Shown: positions 27,920 through 36,150 of the stretch, in pieces
Layout of the letters: every line of letters starts with the position of its first letter
Position numbering within the stretch: position 1 is the first letter of the stretch
NCBI GenBank assembly: GCA_001776785.1
Contig: MFDF01000002.1
Coordinates: 70,894 to 108,267, forward strand
Origin: Candidatus Daviesbacteria bacterium RIFCSPHIGHO2_12_FULL_37_16
GTDB lineage: Bacteria > Patescibacteriota > Microgenomatia > Daviesbacterales > UBA10151
Direction of reading: 5' to 3'
Length of the DNA: 37,374 nt
The notes under the pieces: generated by a model
What the model was told of the DNA's origin: nothing
Database searches by the model: none
What the model saw: only the letters and a program-made list of their open reading frames with translations
Program-made: the position numbers and the translations under genes

Positions 27920-30846
27920 GCATAGATAAAATAGTAATCAAGGGTGCTAGAGAAAATAATTTGAAAAACGTAGATGTTGAGCTTCCAAAGAACAAGTTAA
28001 TTGTCTTCACAGGTATTTCCGGCTCTGGTAAATCCTCTTTGGCTTTTGACACTTTATATGCAGAGGGACAGAGAAGGTATGTTGAATCTTTAAGCGCTTA
28101 TGCCAGGCAGTTTTTGGGAGTAATGGATAAGCCAGATGTAGATTTAATAGAAGGCCTTTCACCTGCAATCTCAATTGACCAAAAGAGTGCTTCACATAAT
28201 CCAAGATCTACTGTTGGGACTACTACTGAAATTTATGATTACCTTAGGCTTTTATATGCCAGGGTTGGTCATCCTCATTGTCCTGTTTGCGGGAGAGAAG
28301 TTTCCAGGATGAGTGTGGAGCAGATTGTAAGTCAAGTAATCAGTAGTCAGAGGTCAGAGGTCAGAAGAAAGCAAAAGAGGATTTTGGTGATGGCACCTGT
28401 AGTGAAAGACAGAAAAGGGGAGTTTTCAAATTTATTTGATGATTTAAGAAAAAAGGGTGTTTCAAGGGTTAGAATTGATGGACAGTTTAGGGATTTGGCA
28501 GAAGATTTTATGCTGTTAAAGAACAATAAACATACTGTAGATGCAGTGTTGGATAGGCTGGTTTTAGAAAAAAGTATCACGGGTAGAAAGGGTACCACGA
28601 GTACCACAGGGGATAATTCTGTTCTTTCAAGATTATCTCAGAGCATTGAAGCTGCATTAAAGCTTGGGGATGGGTCTGTAATTATCTCAGAGGTTTTGGA
28701 TGCATCTTTGGATTTTCCTGCAAACCCTAAAAAGCTTGAAGATCACCTTTATTCTGAGAGGTTTGCCTGTCCTGTAGATAATATTGCTTTGCCTGAAGTT
28801 GAACCAAGGATGTTTTCGTTTAATTCTCCTCATGGAGCGTGCAGCACCTGTCATGGGTTAGGGTCTCTTTTAGAAATAGACCCTGAAATGATATTAAATC
28901 CTATTTTATCCATTGCTGAGGGTGGAGTACTTCCTATGAGTAAGCTTGCAACAAATGAAACCTGGTACACAAGATTAATTGAGGCTGTTGGTAAGGAATA
29001 TAATTTTGACTTAAATACAAGGCTTGGCAATTTATCTGAGGATGCTAGAAAAGTTTTGCTTTATGGAGCGGGAGAAAAACAGTTTAATGTTGAAGGTAAA
29101 AACAGACAGGATAGATGGACCCATTTTAATTCAAATTTTGAGGGTTTGGTTACTAACTTAAAACAAAGATATGAGGAGACTGAATCTGATTGGGTAAAGG
29201 GTGAGATTGAGAAATATATGTTTAAAGAAGTCTGTCCAAAGTGCGGTGGTGCAAGGCTTAAACCTGAAGCTATGTCTGTGGATATAGATGGGTTAAATAT
29301 TGCTGAGGTTACCACCCAATCTATCAGGGAAGCATTGGAGTGGGTGAAGAAATTAAAAAGCCCGCTCTTGTCTGAAAGAGAACTAACAATTGCAAAACCT
29401 ATTTTAAAAGAGGTTACATCCAGACTACAGTTTTTGGTTGACGTAGGGCTTGATTATTTGACTTTGGATAGAGCTTCAATGACTTTGGCTGGTGGAGAAT
29501 CCCAAAGGATCAGACTGGCATCCCAGATTGGTTCTGGGCTTTCAGGAGTTTTATATGTTCTGGATGAACCTTCAATTGGGCTGCACCAAAGAGATAACAC
29601 AAGACTTATTGAAACTTTAAAGAGACTTAGAGATTTGGGAAATACTGTAGTGGTAAATGAACATGATGCAGAGACTATGGAGAATGCAGACTTTCTTTTA
29701 GAGATAGGTCCCGGGGCTGGGGAACATGGAGGAGAGATAATTTCATTTGGGACACCTGAGCATATTATGAAAGATCCAAAGTCCTTAACCGGAAAATATT
29801 TATCAGGTAAGAAAAAGATTGAAATAACTGGTGAACTAAAAAGACATGGAGAAAACCACAGGCTGGAGATTAAAGGAGCAGCTGAACACAACCTAAAGGG
29901 AGTTGATATTGAAATCCCATTGGGTAATTTAATAGCTGTAACAGGGGTTTCAGGATCAGGAAAGTCAACTTTAGTACATGACATATTATTTAAAGCGCTG
30001 TCCCAAAAGTTTTACAGGTCAAAAGAGAAGCCCGGGAGGTTTAAAGAATTAGTTGGGGTTGAGAATATAGATAAAGTAGTGATGGTTGACCAATCTCCAA
30101 TTGGAAGAACCCCAAGGTCAAATCCTGCAACTTATACAGGAGCTTTTACTTTTATAAGGGAGCTTTTTGCCAGCTCGCCTGAATCTAAAATTAAGGGTTA
30201 TGGACCTGGAAGATTCTCATTTAATGTTAAGGGTGGAAGGTGTGAGGTTTGTGAGGGTGAGGGACAGATCAAAATTGAGATGCAGTTTTTGCCTGATATT
30301 TTTGTGACATGTGAGGCCTGTGATGGAAAAAGGTATAACAGGGAGGCTTTGGATATTCATTTTAAGGATAAAAATATTGCAGAAGTATTAAGTATGACAG
30401 TTGAAGAAGCTTTAGAGTTTTTCAAAAACATCCCTCAAATCCACAATAAATTGAGGGTTTTAAATGAAGTTGGGTTAGGTTATATAAGGCTAGGCCAGTC
30501 TGCCACAACTTTATCTGGAGGTGAGGCTCAAAGGATTAAGCTGTCATCAGAGCTTTCTAAGAGACCCACAGGACACACACTTTATATACTAGACGAGCCA
30601 ACAACTGGTCTTCATTTTGCAGATATAGAAAGACTTTTAATGATTTTAAGAAGTTTAGTGGACATGGGAAATACTGTTTTGATTATTGAACACAACTTGG
30701 ATGTTATAAAAAATGCAGATTGGGTGATAGATTTAGGGCCTGAGGGAGGCTTGGGTGGAGGAAATTTAGTAGCAGAGGGGACACCAAAAGATATAGCAAA
30801 GATAAAAGAGTCTCATACAGGACATTATTTAGCTAAGATTATTTAA
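27916..30846 (+). CDS. uvrA: Excinuclease ABC subunit A
   Basis: UvrA is the dimeric ABC ATPase that first finds DNA damage. Both ATPase halves are intact: Walker A GISGSGKSSL and GVSGSGKSTL, ABC signatures LAGGESQRIRLAS and LSGGEAQRIKLSS, Walker B LYVLDEPSIGLH and LYILDEPTTGLH. Zinc-binding Cys pairs appear in HCPVCG, CSTCHG, CPKCGG, CEVCEG and CEACDG. GTG 27916 is preceded by AAGGAGG at ideal spacing. Two local inserts, SSQRSEVRRKQ (28340-28372, tandem AGTCAGAGGTCAG repeats) and TGRKGTTSTTG (28579-28611), are low complexity. At 976 residues it is slightly longer than the usual 940. Confidence 0.98.
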   Translation: MSIDKIVIKGARENNLKNVDVELPKNKLIVFTGISGSGKSSLAFDTLYAEGQRRYVESLSAYARQFLGVMDKPDVDLIEGLSPAISIDQKSASHNPRSTVGTTTEIYDYLRLLYARVGHPHCPVCGREVSRMSVEQIVSQVISSQRSEVRRKQKRILVMAPVVKDRKGEFSNLFDDLRKKGVSRVRIDGQFRDLAEDFMLLKNNKHTVDAVLDRLVLEKSITGRKGTTSTTGDNSVLSRLSQSIEAALKLGDGSVIISEVLDASLDFPANPKKLEDHLYSERFACPVDNIALPEVEPRMFSFNSPHGACSTCHGLGSLLEIDPEMILNPILSIAEGGVLPMSKLATNETWYTRLIEAVGKEYNFDLNTRLGNLSEDARKVLLYGAGEKQFNVEGKNRQDRWTHFNSNFEGLVTNLKQRYEETESDWVKGEIEKYMFKEVCPKCGGARLKPEAMSVDIDGLNIAEVTTQSIREALEWVKKLKSPLLSERELTIAKPILKEVTSRLQFLVDVGLDYLTLDRASMTLAGGESQRIRLASQIGSGLSGVLYVLDEPSIGLHQRDNTRLIETLKRLRDLGNTVVVNEHDAETMENADFLLEIGPGAGEHGGEIISFGTPEHIMKDPKSLTGKYLSGKKKIEITGELKRHGENHRLEIKGAAEHNLKGVDIEIPLGNLIAVTGVSGSGKSTLVHDILFKALSQKFYRSKEKPGRFKELVGVENIDKVVMVDQSPIGRTPRSNPATYTGAFTFIRELFASSPESKIKGYGPGRFSFNVKGGRCEVCEGEGQIKIEMQFLPDIFVTCEACDGKRYNREALDIHFKDKNIAEVLSMTVEEALEFFKNIPQIHNKLRVLNEVGLGYIRLGQSATTLSGGEAQRIKLSSELSKRPTGHTLYILDEPTTGLHFADIERLLMILRSLVDMGNTVLIIEHNLDVIKNADWVIDLGPEGGLGGGNLVAEGTPKDIAKIKESHTGHYLAKII

Positions 30847-30872
30847 ATCCTTCTTTTGATACAATTAACTCA

Positions 30873-32792
30873 ATGTATAGGGAATTTTCTCACTTTGTTC
30901 GAAAAGTATTTACTTTAGGGTTTTTTCTATTCATACTTCATAATTCTAACTTAATTTTTCCAGTTCATGCTGAAGGAGAGTTTCAGACTACCTACAATAT
31001 TACCTATGATGTTAATGAGCTGGGTGAGACTTTAGTTAATGAAAATATAATCTTAAAAAATTTGACTGATAAATTTTATCCTTCTAACTTTTCACTAACT
31101 ATTGGCGCTTTTAAGCTTGATGGTGTTTTAGCTTCTGATTCAATTGGTCAGCTTCCAGTTAAATTAGAAAACCAGCCAAAAAAAACTGTTATAAATGTAG
31201 ATTTAATAAACCAGCAAATTGTAGGTAAGGAAAAGGAATATACTTTTAATTTAAAATTTAAGTCAACTGATTTTTCTACCAAGATAGGTAATGTCTGGCA
31301 GATTTCTATTCCTAAAGTTAATTCTACCTCAAAAGATGATATCTATAATTTGTCTGTTTTGGTTCCTGTAAGTTTTGGTGACCCTGCAACAATTATTCCT
31401 GAACCTGAGGAGACTTCAGAGATTGGGGGAAAGTTAAAATTTGATTATAGCCAGGAAAAAATAATAAATTCAGGAATTTTGGCTAACTTTGGAACTAACC
31501 AGGTTGGTGATTTTAAGATTATCTTTAATGTTTATAATCCAGGATTTTTATCAAAGGAGGTTTTAGTACCAATCCCGCCGAATACCAGCTATCAGCAAGT
31601 TATTATTAAAAGTATTGAACCAAAACCTGAAAATGTAATAAAAGATTTTGATGGGAATTATCAGGCATTATTTAGGTTGGAAAGAAACCAATTTACCACT
31701 GTTACAGTTACCGGAAGTGTGAATTTATATGCCTCTCCTATTTTGGAAAGAAAACTTTTAACTGCAAAGGAACAGGAGGGATATAAAACCAGCCAGAAAT
31801 TTTGGGAGAAGGATAGTATTGGGGTAAAAGTTAAGGTTAAGGAGCTTTTAAGCTCAGAGAGCGCTTTAAGTACCAATGAAAAGGTTAGGGTTATTAATAA
31901 ATACATAAGTGAGACTTTAGCCTTTGACAGCGAGCGGATTAAAAGTAATGATTTTGCAAGACTTGGTGCACTGGCCGCACTTAATAACCCCCAAAAAAGT
32001 CTTTCCAGCGAATATACAGACCTTTTTGTAGCTATGGCCAGAGCAGCTGACATACCTGCCAGAGCATTGGTTGGTTATGCATACTCAAATAATTTAGATA
32101 TAAGACCATTGTCTTTTCAGGGAACCAAGCTTCATAACTGGCCAGAGTACTATGATAGTGAGCGGGGTTGGGTGATGGTTGATCCAACCTGGCAGTCAAC
32201 AAGCGGAGGTGTAGACTATTTTACTTTTTTTGATTTGAACCATTTTGTAACTGCAATAAGAGGGTCATATTCAATTTTGAGTTATCCTTTAGATTCAATT
32301 GAACTTAAGTTTGTTGATGAGCTTCCAAACCCTGAGAGTAAGATTAAGCTTAATCTAGATTCTGCTGATTTAGTTTATTCAGGCATTCCTTCAAAAGTTA
32401 AAGTTAAGGTTGAGAATTTGGGAAACTATGAGTATGAAAGTAAAAACCTGACGCTATCTGCAGGTAGGGTTAATTTAATTTTGTCCCGTGAGAATAACTT
32501 AATTGACGGTGGAACAGAAGGAAAGGTTATAAAAACTCCTGTTATACCACCACTTGGGTATATAGAATATGAATTTGATTTAAGGACACCTTATGTGTGG
32601 CAGTCTTTTGATGATGTGCTGTCATTGCAGATTGGAGATGAAGTTTTAAATAAAAAGATAGAGATAAAGCCGATAATTGCATACAGGTTTTTCTATCCAG
32701 TATTAATAAGTTTGACTTTAGTAATTTTTAGTGCATATATCCTAAGTTTAATACTGCATCTTAAGTTTCCAAAAGGCCACAGCAGCAGGTAA
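30873..32792 (+). CDS. Exported transglutaminase-like protein with catalytic Cys replaced
   Basis: A signal peptide (FTLGFFLFILHNSNLIFPVHA) leads to an extracellular region of about 570 residues and a C-terminal membrane anchor (FFYPVLISLTLVIFSAYILS). The first 280 residues are beta-rich. A transglutaminase-like core follows: YTDLFVAMARAADIPARALVGYAYS, then HNWPEYYDSERGWVMVDPTW with the His and Asp of the triad. Where active members have Cys (GVCxDxxxLF), this protein has Ser (SLSSEYTDLF), so classical Cys catalysis is not expected. TACAAT (30860-30865) ends 7 nt before the ATG. It may be a structural cell-surface protein. Confidence 0.9.
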   Translation: MYREFSHFVRKVFTLGFFLFILHNSNLIFPVHAEGEFQTTYNITYDVNELGETLVNENIILKNLTDKFYPSNFSLTIGAFKLDGVLASDSIGQLPVKLENQPKKTVINVDLINQQIVGKEKEYTFNLKFKSTDFSTKIGNVWQISIPKVNSTSKDDIYNLSVLVPVSFGDPATIIPEPEETSEIGGKLKFDYSQEKIINSGILANFGTNQVGDFKIIFNVYNPGFLSKEVLVPIPPNTSYQQVIIKSIEPKPENVIKDFDGNYQALFRLERNQFTTVTVTGSVNLYASPILERKLLTAKEQEGYKTSQKFWEKDSIGVKVKVKELLSSESALSTNEKVRVINKYISETLAFDSERIKSNDFARLGALAALNNPQKSLSSEYTDLFVAMARAADIPARALVGYAYSNNLDIRPLSFQGTKLHNWPEYYDSERGWVMVDPTWQSTSGGVDYFTFFDLNHFVTAIRGSYSILSYPLDSIELKFVDELPNPESKIKLNLDSADLVYSGIPSKVKVKVENLGNYEYESKNLTLSAGRVNLILSRENNLIDGGTEGKVIKTPVIPPLGYIEYEFDLRTPYVWQSFDDVLSLQIGDEVLNKKIEIKPIIAYRFFYPVLISLTLVIFSAYILSLILHLKFPKGHSSR

Positions 32793-32832
32793 TTTGCACA
32801 AAAACTTTGATAGATTTAAAATTAGCTTCTTT

Positions 32833-34131
32833 ATGCTTAAAAATCTGTTTGATAAAAATAATCTGCCCCATAAACCTGGTATTTATATTTACAAAAATGC
32901 TATGGGGAGGGTTATCTATGTGGGAAAGGCTGTAGACCTATTTTCAAGGGTCAGTTCATATTTTTCAGGTAGACTACATGACCTAAAAACCTCCCAACTT
33001 ATAGGAAATATTGCTTCTGTTGAAACCATAGTTGTGGAATCTGAAATTGAGGCGCTAATTTTGGAGGCAAACCTAATAAAGCAGCACCTGCCTTTGTATA
33101 ATATAAGGCTGACTGATGATAAAGATTATTTATATATTGCTTTTACTAGAGAGGACTTTCCAAGGGTTTTAACTGCCAGAAGAAAAGACCTGCCTGCCGG
33201 CAGGCAAGGAGTTGAAAAGTATAAAAAATATTTTGGACCTTATCCGTCTTCTAAAACAGTTAAGGAAACTTTAAAAAAATTAAGAAGAATTTTTCCCTGG
33301 TGCAGTATGAAAAGTGAAATATTAAATATGAAATATAAAAAAAATAAGCCATGTTTTTATTATCATTTGGGGTTGTGTATGGGTCCATGTGCCGGGGTGG
33401 TGCGTAAGGACGAATATAATAAGATGATTAACAGATTTTCTATGTTTATGGATGGAAAAAAGGAAGAGCTTTTAGATGAGCTAACAGCCGAGATGGTTAA
33501 AAGATCAGAAGAGATGAAGTTTGAAGAAGCTGACCAGCTTAAAAAAATAATTGGAGGTATAAATTATATTACCCAGCCTACAAGTATTACTAAATATTTA
33601 GAAAACCCAAACTTTTTAGAGGATATGAATAAACAATCTCTTGAAGCATTACAGAAGGATTTAAATTTACCTGAACTTCCTGAGAGGATTGAAGGTTATG
33701 ATATTTCAAATTTTGGGGGTAAAGAAGCAACAGGTTCTATGGTTGTATTAATAAATGGTGAGATAGATAAATCACAGTATAGGAAATTTAAGATTAAGAT
33801 TACAGGCAGGCCAAATGATGTGGGGATGCATAAAGAGATGATGAGAAGAAGGTTAAAACATAAAGAATGGTTATTACCTCAATTAATTTTGGTGGATGGT
33901 GGGCGTGGTCAAGTAAGAGGAGCAGAATTTGAAATTAGAAATTTGAAATTTGAAATTCCAATTTTTGGGTTGGCAAAGAGGATGGAGTGGTTATATCCGC
34001 CTGAGGGAGAAGTAGTTAAATTGCCCAAAAGGTCTTTGTCTCTAAGACTTTTGCAAAAAATCAGGGATGAATCCCACAGGTTTGCAATTACTTATCATAG
34101 AAAGTTGAGAAAAAAGTCGTTAGGTATTTAA
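32833..34131 (+). CDS. uvrC: Excinuclease ABC subunit C, short form without HhH domain
   Basis: UvrC makes both incisions in excision repair. The GIY-YIG domain is at the N-terminus (KPGIYIYKNAMGRVIYVGKA, then ASVETIVVESEIEALILEANLIK). A Cys cluster (FPWCS, CFYYHLGLCMGPCAG) and a UVR motif (MKFEEADQLKKII) follow. The C-terminal RNase H-like endonuclease keeps all three acidic/His residues (EGYDISN, VDGGRGQ, DESHRFA). It ends 13 residues later, without the tandem helix-hairpin-helix found in most UvrC (about 600 residues; here 432). ATG 32833 is preferred over TTG 32794 because TAAAAT lies 10 nt upstream. Inserts: LPAGRQG (palindrome 33191-33206) and two heptad-type A/T-rich stretches. Confidence 0.95.
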   Translation: MLKNLFDKNNLPHKPGIYIYKNAMGRVIYVGKAVDLFSRVSSYFSGRLHDLKTSQLIGNIASVETIVVESEIEALILEANLIKQHLPLYNIRLTDDKDYLYIAFTREDFPRVLTARRKDLPAGRQGVEKYKKYFGPYPSSKTVKETLKKLRRIFPWCSMKSEILNMKYKKNKPCFYYHLGLCMGPCAGVVRKDEYNKMINRFSMFMDGKKEELLDELTAEMVKRSEEMKFEEADQLKKIIGGINYITQPTSITKYLENPNFLEDMNKQSLEALQKDLNLPELPERIEGYDISNFGGKEATGSMVVLINGEIDKSQYRKFKIKITGRPNDVGMHKEMMRRRLKHKEWLLPQLILVDGGRGQVRGAEFEIRNLKFEIPIFGLAKRMEWLYPPEGEVVKLPKRSLSLRLLQKIRDESHRFAITYHRKLRKKSLGI

Positions 34132-34152
34132 ATTTCTTGTTATAATATTCAG

Positions 34153-34554
34153 GTGAAGGGTTTACTAAGACATTTCTTAATGAATTTGGTTGCATTGTGG
34201 GCAACTTCTATAATCCTGCCAGGACTTTCATATACCGGCGGTTTGAGAGCTTTGGCTATCGGGGCTTTGGGGCTTATGTTTATAAATATGGCTATAATTC
34301 CACTTCTCAAAATTATGTTTTTACCCTTAAATTTATTAACTTTGGGGCTTTTTACCTGGGCAATTAATGTTGTGGGTTTATATCTTTTGACAACTTTTGT
34401 CCCTGCATTTAGAATTATCCCTTACTACTTTCCAGGATCAAACATTGGAGGTGTTGAAATACCTGCTGCAGACTTAAATGTTTTGTGGGTAGCAATTTTA
34501 GCATCATTTCTGGTAGGATTGATCAGTCACTTTTTAGGCTGGCTTGCAGATTGA
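34153..34554 (+). CDS. Phage-holin-family (YvlD-like) membrane protein
   Basis: The 133-residue protein has four membrane segments, with LVALWATSIILPGLSYTGGLRA, INMAIIPLLKIMFLPLNLLTLG and a final WVAILASFLVGLISHFLGWL. This is the pattern of the holin superfamily IV / YvlD group. These are widespread chromosomal membrane proteins and not evidence of a prophage. TATAAT (34141-34146) ends 6 nt before GTG 34153. secG begins 1 nt after its stop. Confidence 0.88.
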   Translation: MKGLLRHFLMNLVALWATSIILPGLSYTGGLRALAIGALGLMFINMAIIPLLKIMFLPLNLLTLGLFTWAINVVGLYLLTTFVPAFRIIPYYFPGSNIGGVEIPAADLNVLWVAILASFLVGLISHFLGWLAD

Positions 34555-34555
34555 T

Positions 34556-34771
34556 ATGGAAAATATACTTATAATATTACAGATAATATTTGGACTTTTA
34601 GTAATAGGATTAATTCTTTTGCAGTCCAAAGGTACAGGACTTGGATCAACATTTGGAGGAGACATGGGGTTTTATGGAACAAAAAGAGGGGCTGAAAAGA
34701 TGCTGTTTGTTGCAACTATATTTTTGTCAATCTTATTTTTAATAACCTCATTTTTGAGTGTTCTGCTTTAG
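34556..34771 (+). CDS. secG: Preprotein translocase subunit SecG
   Basis: SecG is the small accessory subunit of the SecYEG channel. The protein has two membrane helices (ILIILQIIFGLLVIGLILLQ and MLFVATIFLSILFLITSFLS) around the conserved cytoplasmic loop SKGTGLGSTFGGDMGFYGTK, RGAEK. ATG 34556 gives 71 residues. A longer frame from TTG 34544 would overlap the previous gene and add only MQID. It is likely cotranscribed with the holin-like gene before it and the binding protein after it. Confidence 0.93.
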   Translation: MENILIILQIIFGLLVIGLILLQSKGTGLGSTFGGDMGFYGTKRGAEKMLFVATIFLSILFLITSFLSVLL

Positions 34772-34785
34772 CTTTTAAACTTTAG

Positions 34786-36150
34786 ATGACCAAATTAAGT
34801 TTATTTTTTAATTTTATAGTTGCTTTTTTAAAGCGCAAATATAAGCTGACAGTAACTATCTGCTGTCTAATCCTCATAAGTGTTTATTCTCTAGTTTATA
34901 TAAAAGGTAATTTTATCCCTAATCAGGTTGTTGAAGGTGTTGTGGGGACATATGAGGAAAAAAACTTACCTGAGGTTGTGAGTAATTTAACTACTACTAA
35001 ATTTGTAGGTATCAGTGAAAATGGTATGCCTGATTCTTCCGGACTTGTGGAAAGCTGGGAAGCAACAGCAGAAGCAAAAGAATATAAATTTAAAATAAAA
35101 AAAGACCAGAAGTGGTCTGATGGAAGTCCGGTTAAGGCGTCTGAAATAAGCCTAAGGGTACCTGAAGTGAAGGTAGAAGTCTTAGATGATAATAGTCTGA
35201 GGTTTTTACTGGCTGATTCATTCAGTCCCTTCCCAAGTTTGCTCTCAGTTGCTGCATTTAAGGAAGATAGTTTGGTTGGTACAGGTCCATATAAGGTTTC
35301 AAGCATTCAAAAGGATGGAATTTTTGTAAAGAAAGTAACTTTAAAACCTATAAGTAAAGATATGCCTGAGGTAGTAATAAAGTTTTATCCAAATGAAAGG
35401 ATTGCCAAAAATGCTCTGAAACTGGGTGAGATACAAGCAATTTTAGGCTTGAATGAAGAAGATGGGATTAATATGCAGCCTTATAAAATTTTTACTAAGA
35501 CTAATTTAAATCAGTTGGTGACAATTTTTTACAACACCCAGGATCCTATCCTATCAGATGAAAATTTTAGGGTTGCTTTATCTTTTGCTGCACCTAAAAT
35601 TTCTGATCAGCTAGAGGCCCAAACATCAATACCTTCAAATTTTTGGGCATTTAACAGCGCTGTAAGAGATTATTTAGATAATCCTGAACAGGCCAAAGCT
35701 TATTTGAAAAAAGTCCAGAATGGAAAAGACAGTACTATAACTTTAACTGCAACCAGTACTTTAGAAGAAGTTGGTGAGAAGATTGTTTCTGCCTGGAATA
35801 ATAATGGAATTAAAGCTGTTTTGAGGGTGGAGTCAGGAATACCGCAAAATTTTCAAGCCCTTTTAATAACCCAAAAAATTCCTTCTGATCCTGATCAGTA
35901 TTCACTCTGGCATTCAACCCAGTCAGAAACGAATATCTCTAAGTTTTCATCCCCAAGGGTTGATAAAGATTTAGAGGATGGCAGAAAAATTTCTGATTTA
36001 GAAACAAGAAAACAGAAATACCAGGACTTTCAAAAAGTTTTATTAGACCACGCACCTGCAACGTTTCTTTATTTTCCAAAATACAAAGTGATATACCTTA
36101 AAAAAATAGAAATTGACCTAATGAAAATTTTAGATTTGCAGATTTATTAA
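34786..36150 (+). CDS. Membrane-anchored solute-binding protein, family 5 (peptide type)
   Basis: The N-terminus has one hydrophobic anchor (LTVTICCLILISVYSLVYI). The body follows the SBP family 5 pattern: VEGVVGTYE, LVESWEATAEAKEYKFKIKK, DQKWSDGSPVKASEI, LVGTGPYKVSSIQKDG, and VTIFYNTQDPILSDENFRVAL. Near the end SLWHSTQSETNISKFSSPRV resembles the C-terminal ligand-closing region. These proteins capture oligopeptides for ABC importers (DppA/OppA), but no permease or ATPase gene lies next to it. At 454 residues it is somewhat short; the usual first part of the domain is compact. Confidence 0.9.
   Translation: MTKLSLFFNFIVAFLKRKYKLTVTICCLILISVYSLVYIKGNFIPNQVVEGVVGTYEEKNLPEVVSNLTTTKFVGISENGMPDSSGLVESWEATAEAKEYKFKIKKDQKWSDGSPVKASEISLRVPEVKVEVLDDNSLRFLLADSFSPFPSLLSVAAFKEDSLVGTGPYKVSSIQKDGIFVKKVTLKPISKDMPEVVIKFYPNERIAKNALKLGEIQAILGLNEEDGINMQPYKIFTKTNLNQLVTIFYNTQDPILSDENFRVALSFAAPKISDQLEAQTSIPSNFWAFNSAVRDYLDNPEQAKAYLKKVQNGKDSTITLTATSTLEEVGEKIVSAWNNNGIKAVLRVESGIPQNFQALLITQKIPSDPDQYSLWHSTQSETNISKFSSPRVDKDLEDGRKISDLETRKQKYQDFQKVLLDHAPATFLYFPKYKVIYLKKIEIDLMKILDLQIY

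Noticed and set aside
29454-29984. Long minus-strand open frame (176 codons) inside uvrA
   Set aside because: It is the complement of strongly conserved UvrA coding sequence and has no family resemblance.
34153-34554. Prophage, from the holin-family protein
   Set aside because: No other phage gene is near; this family is common on chromosomes.
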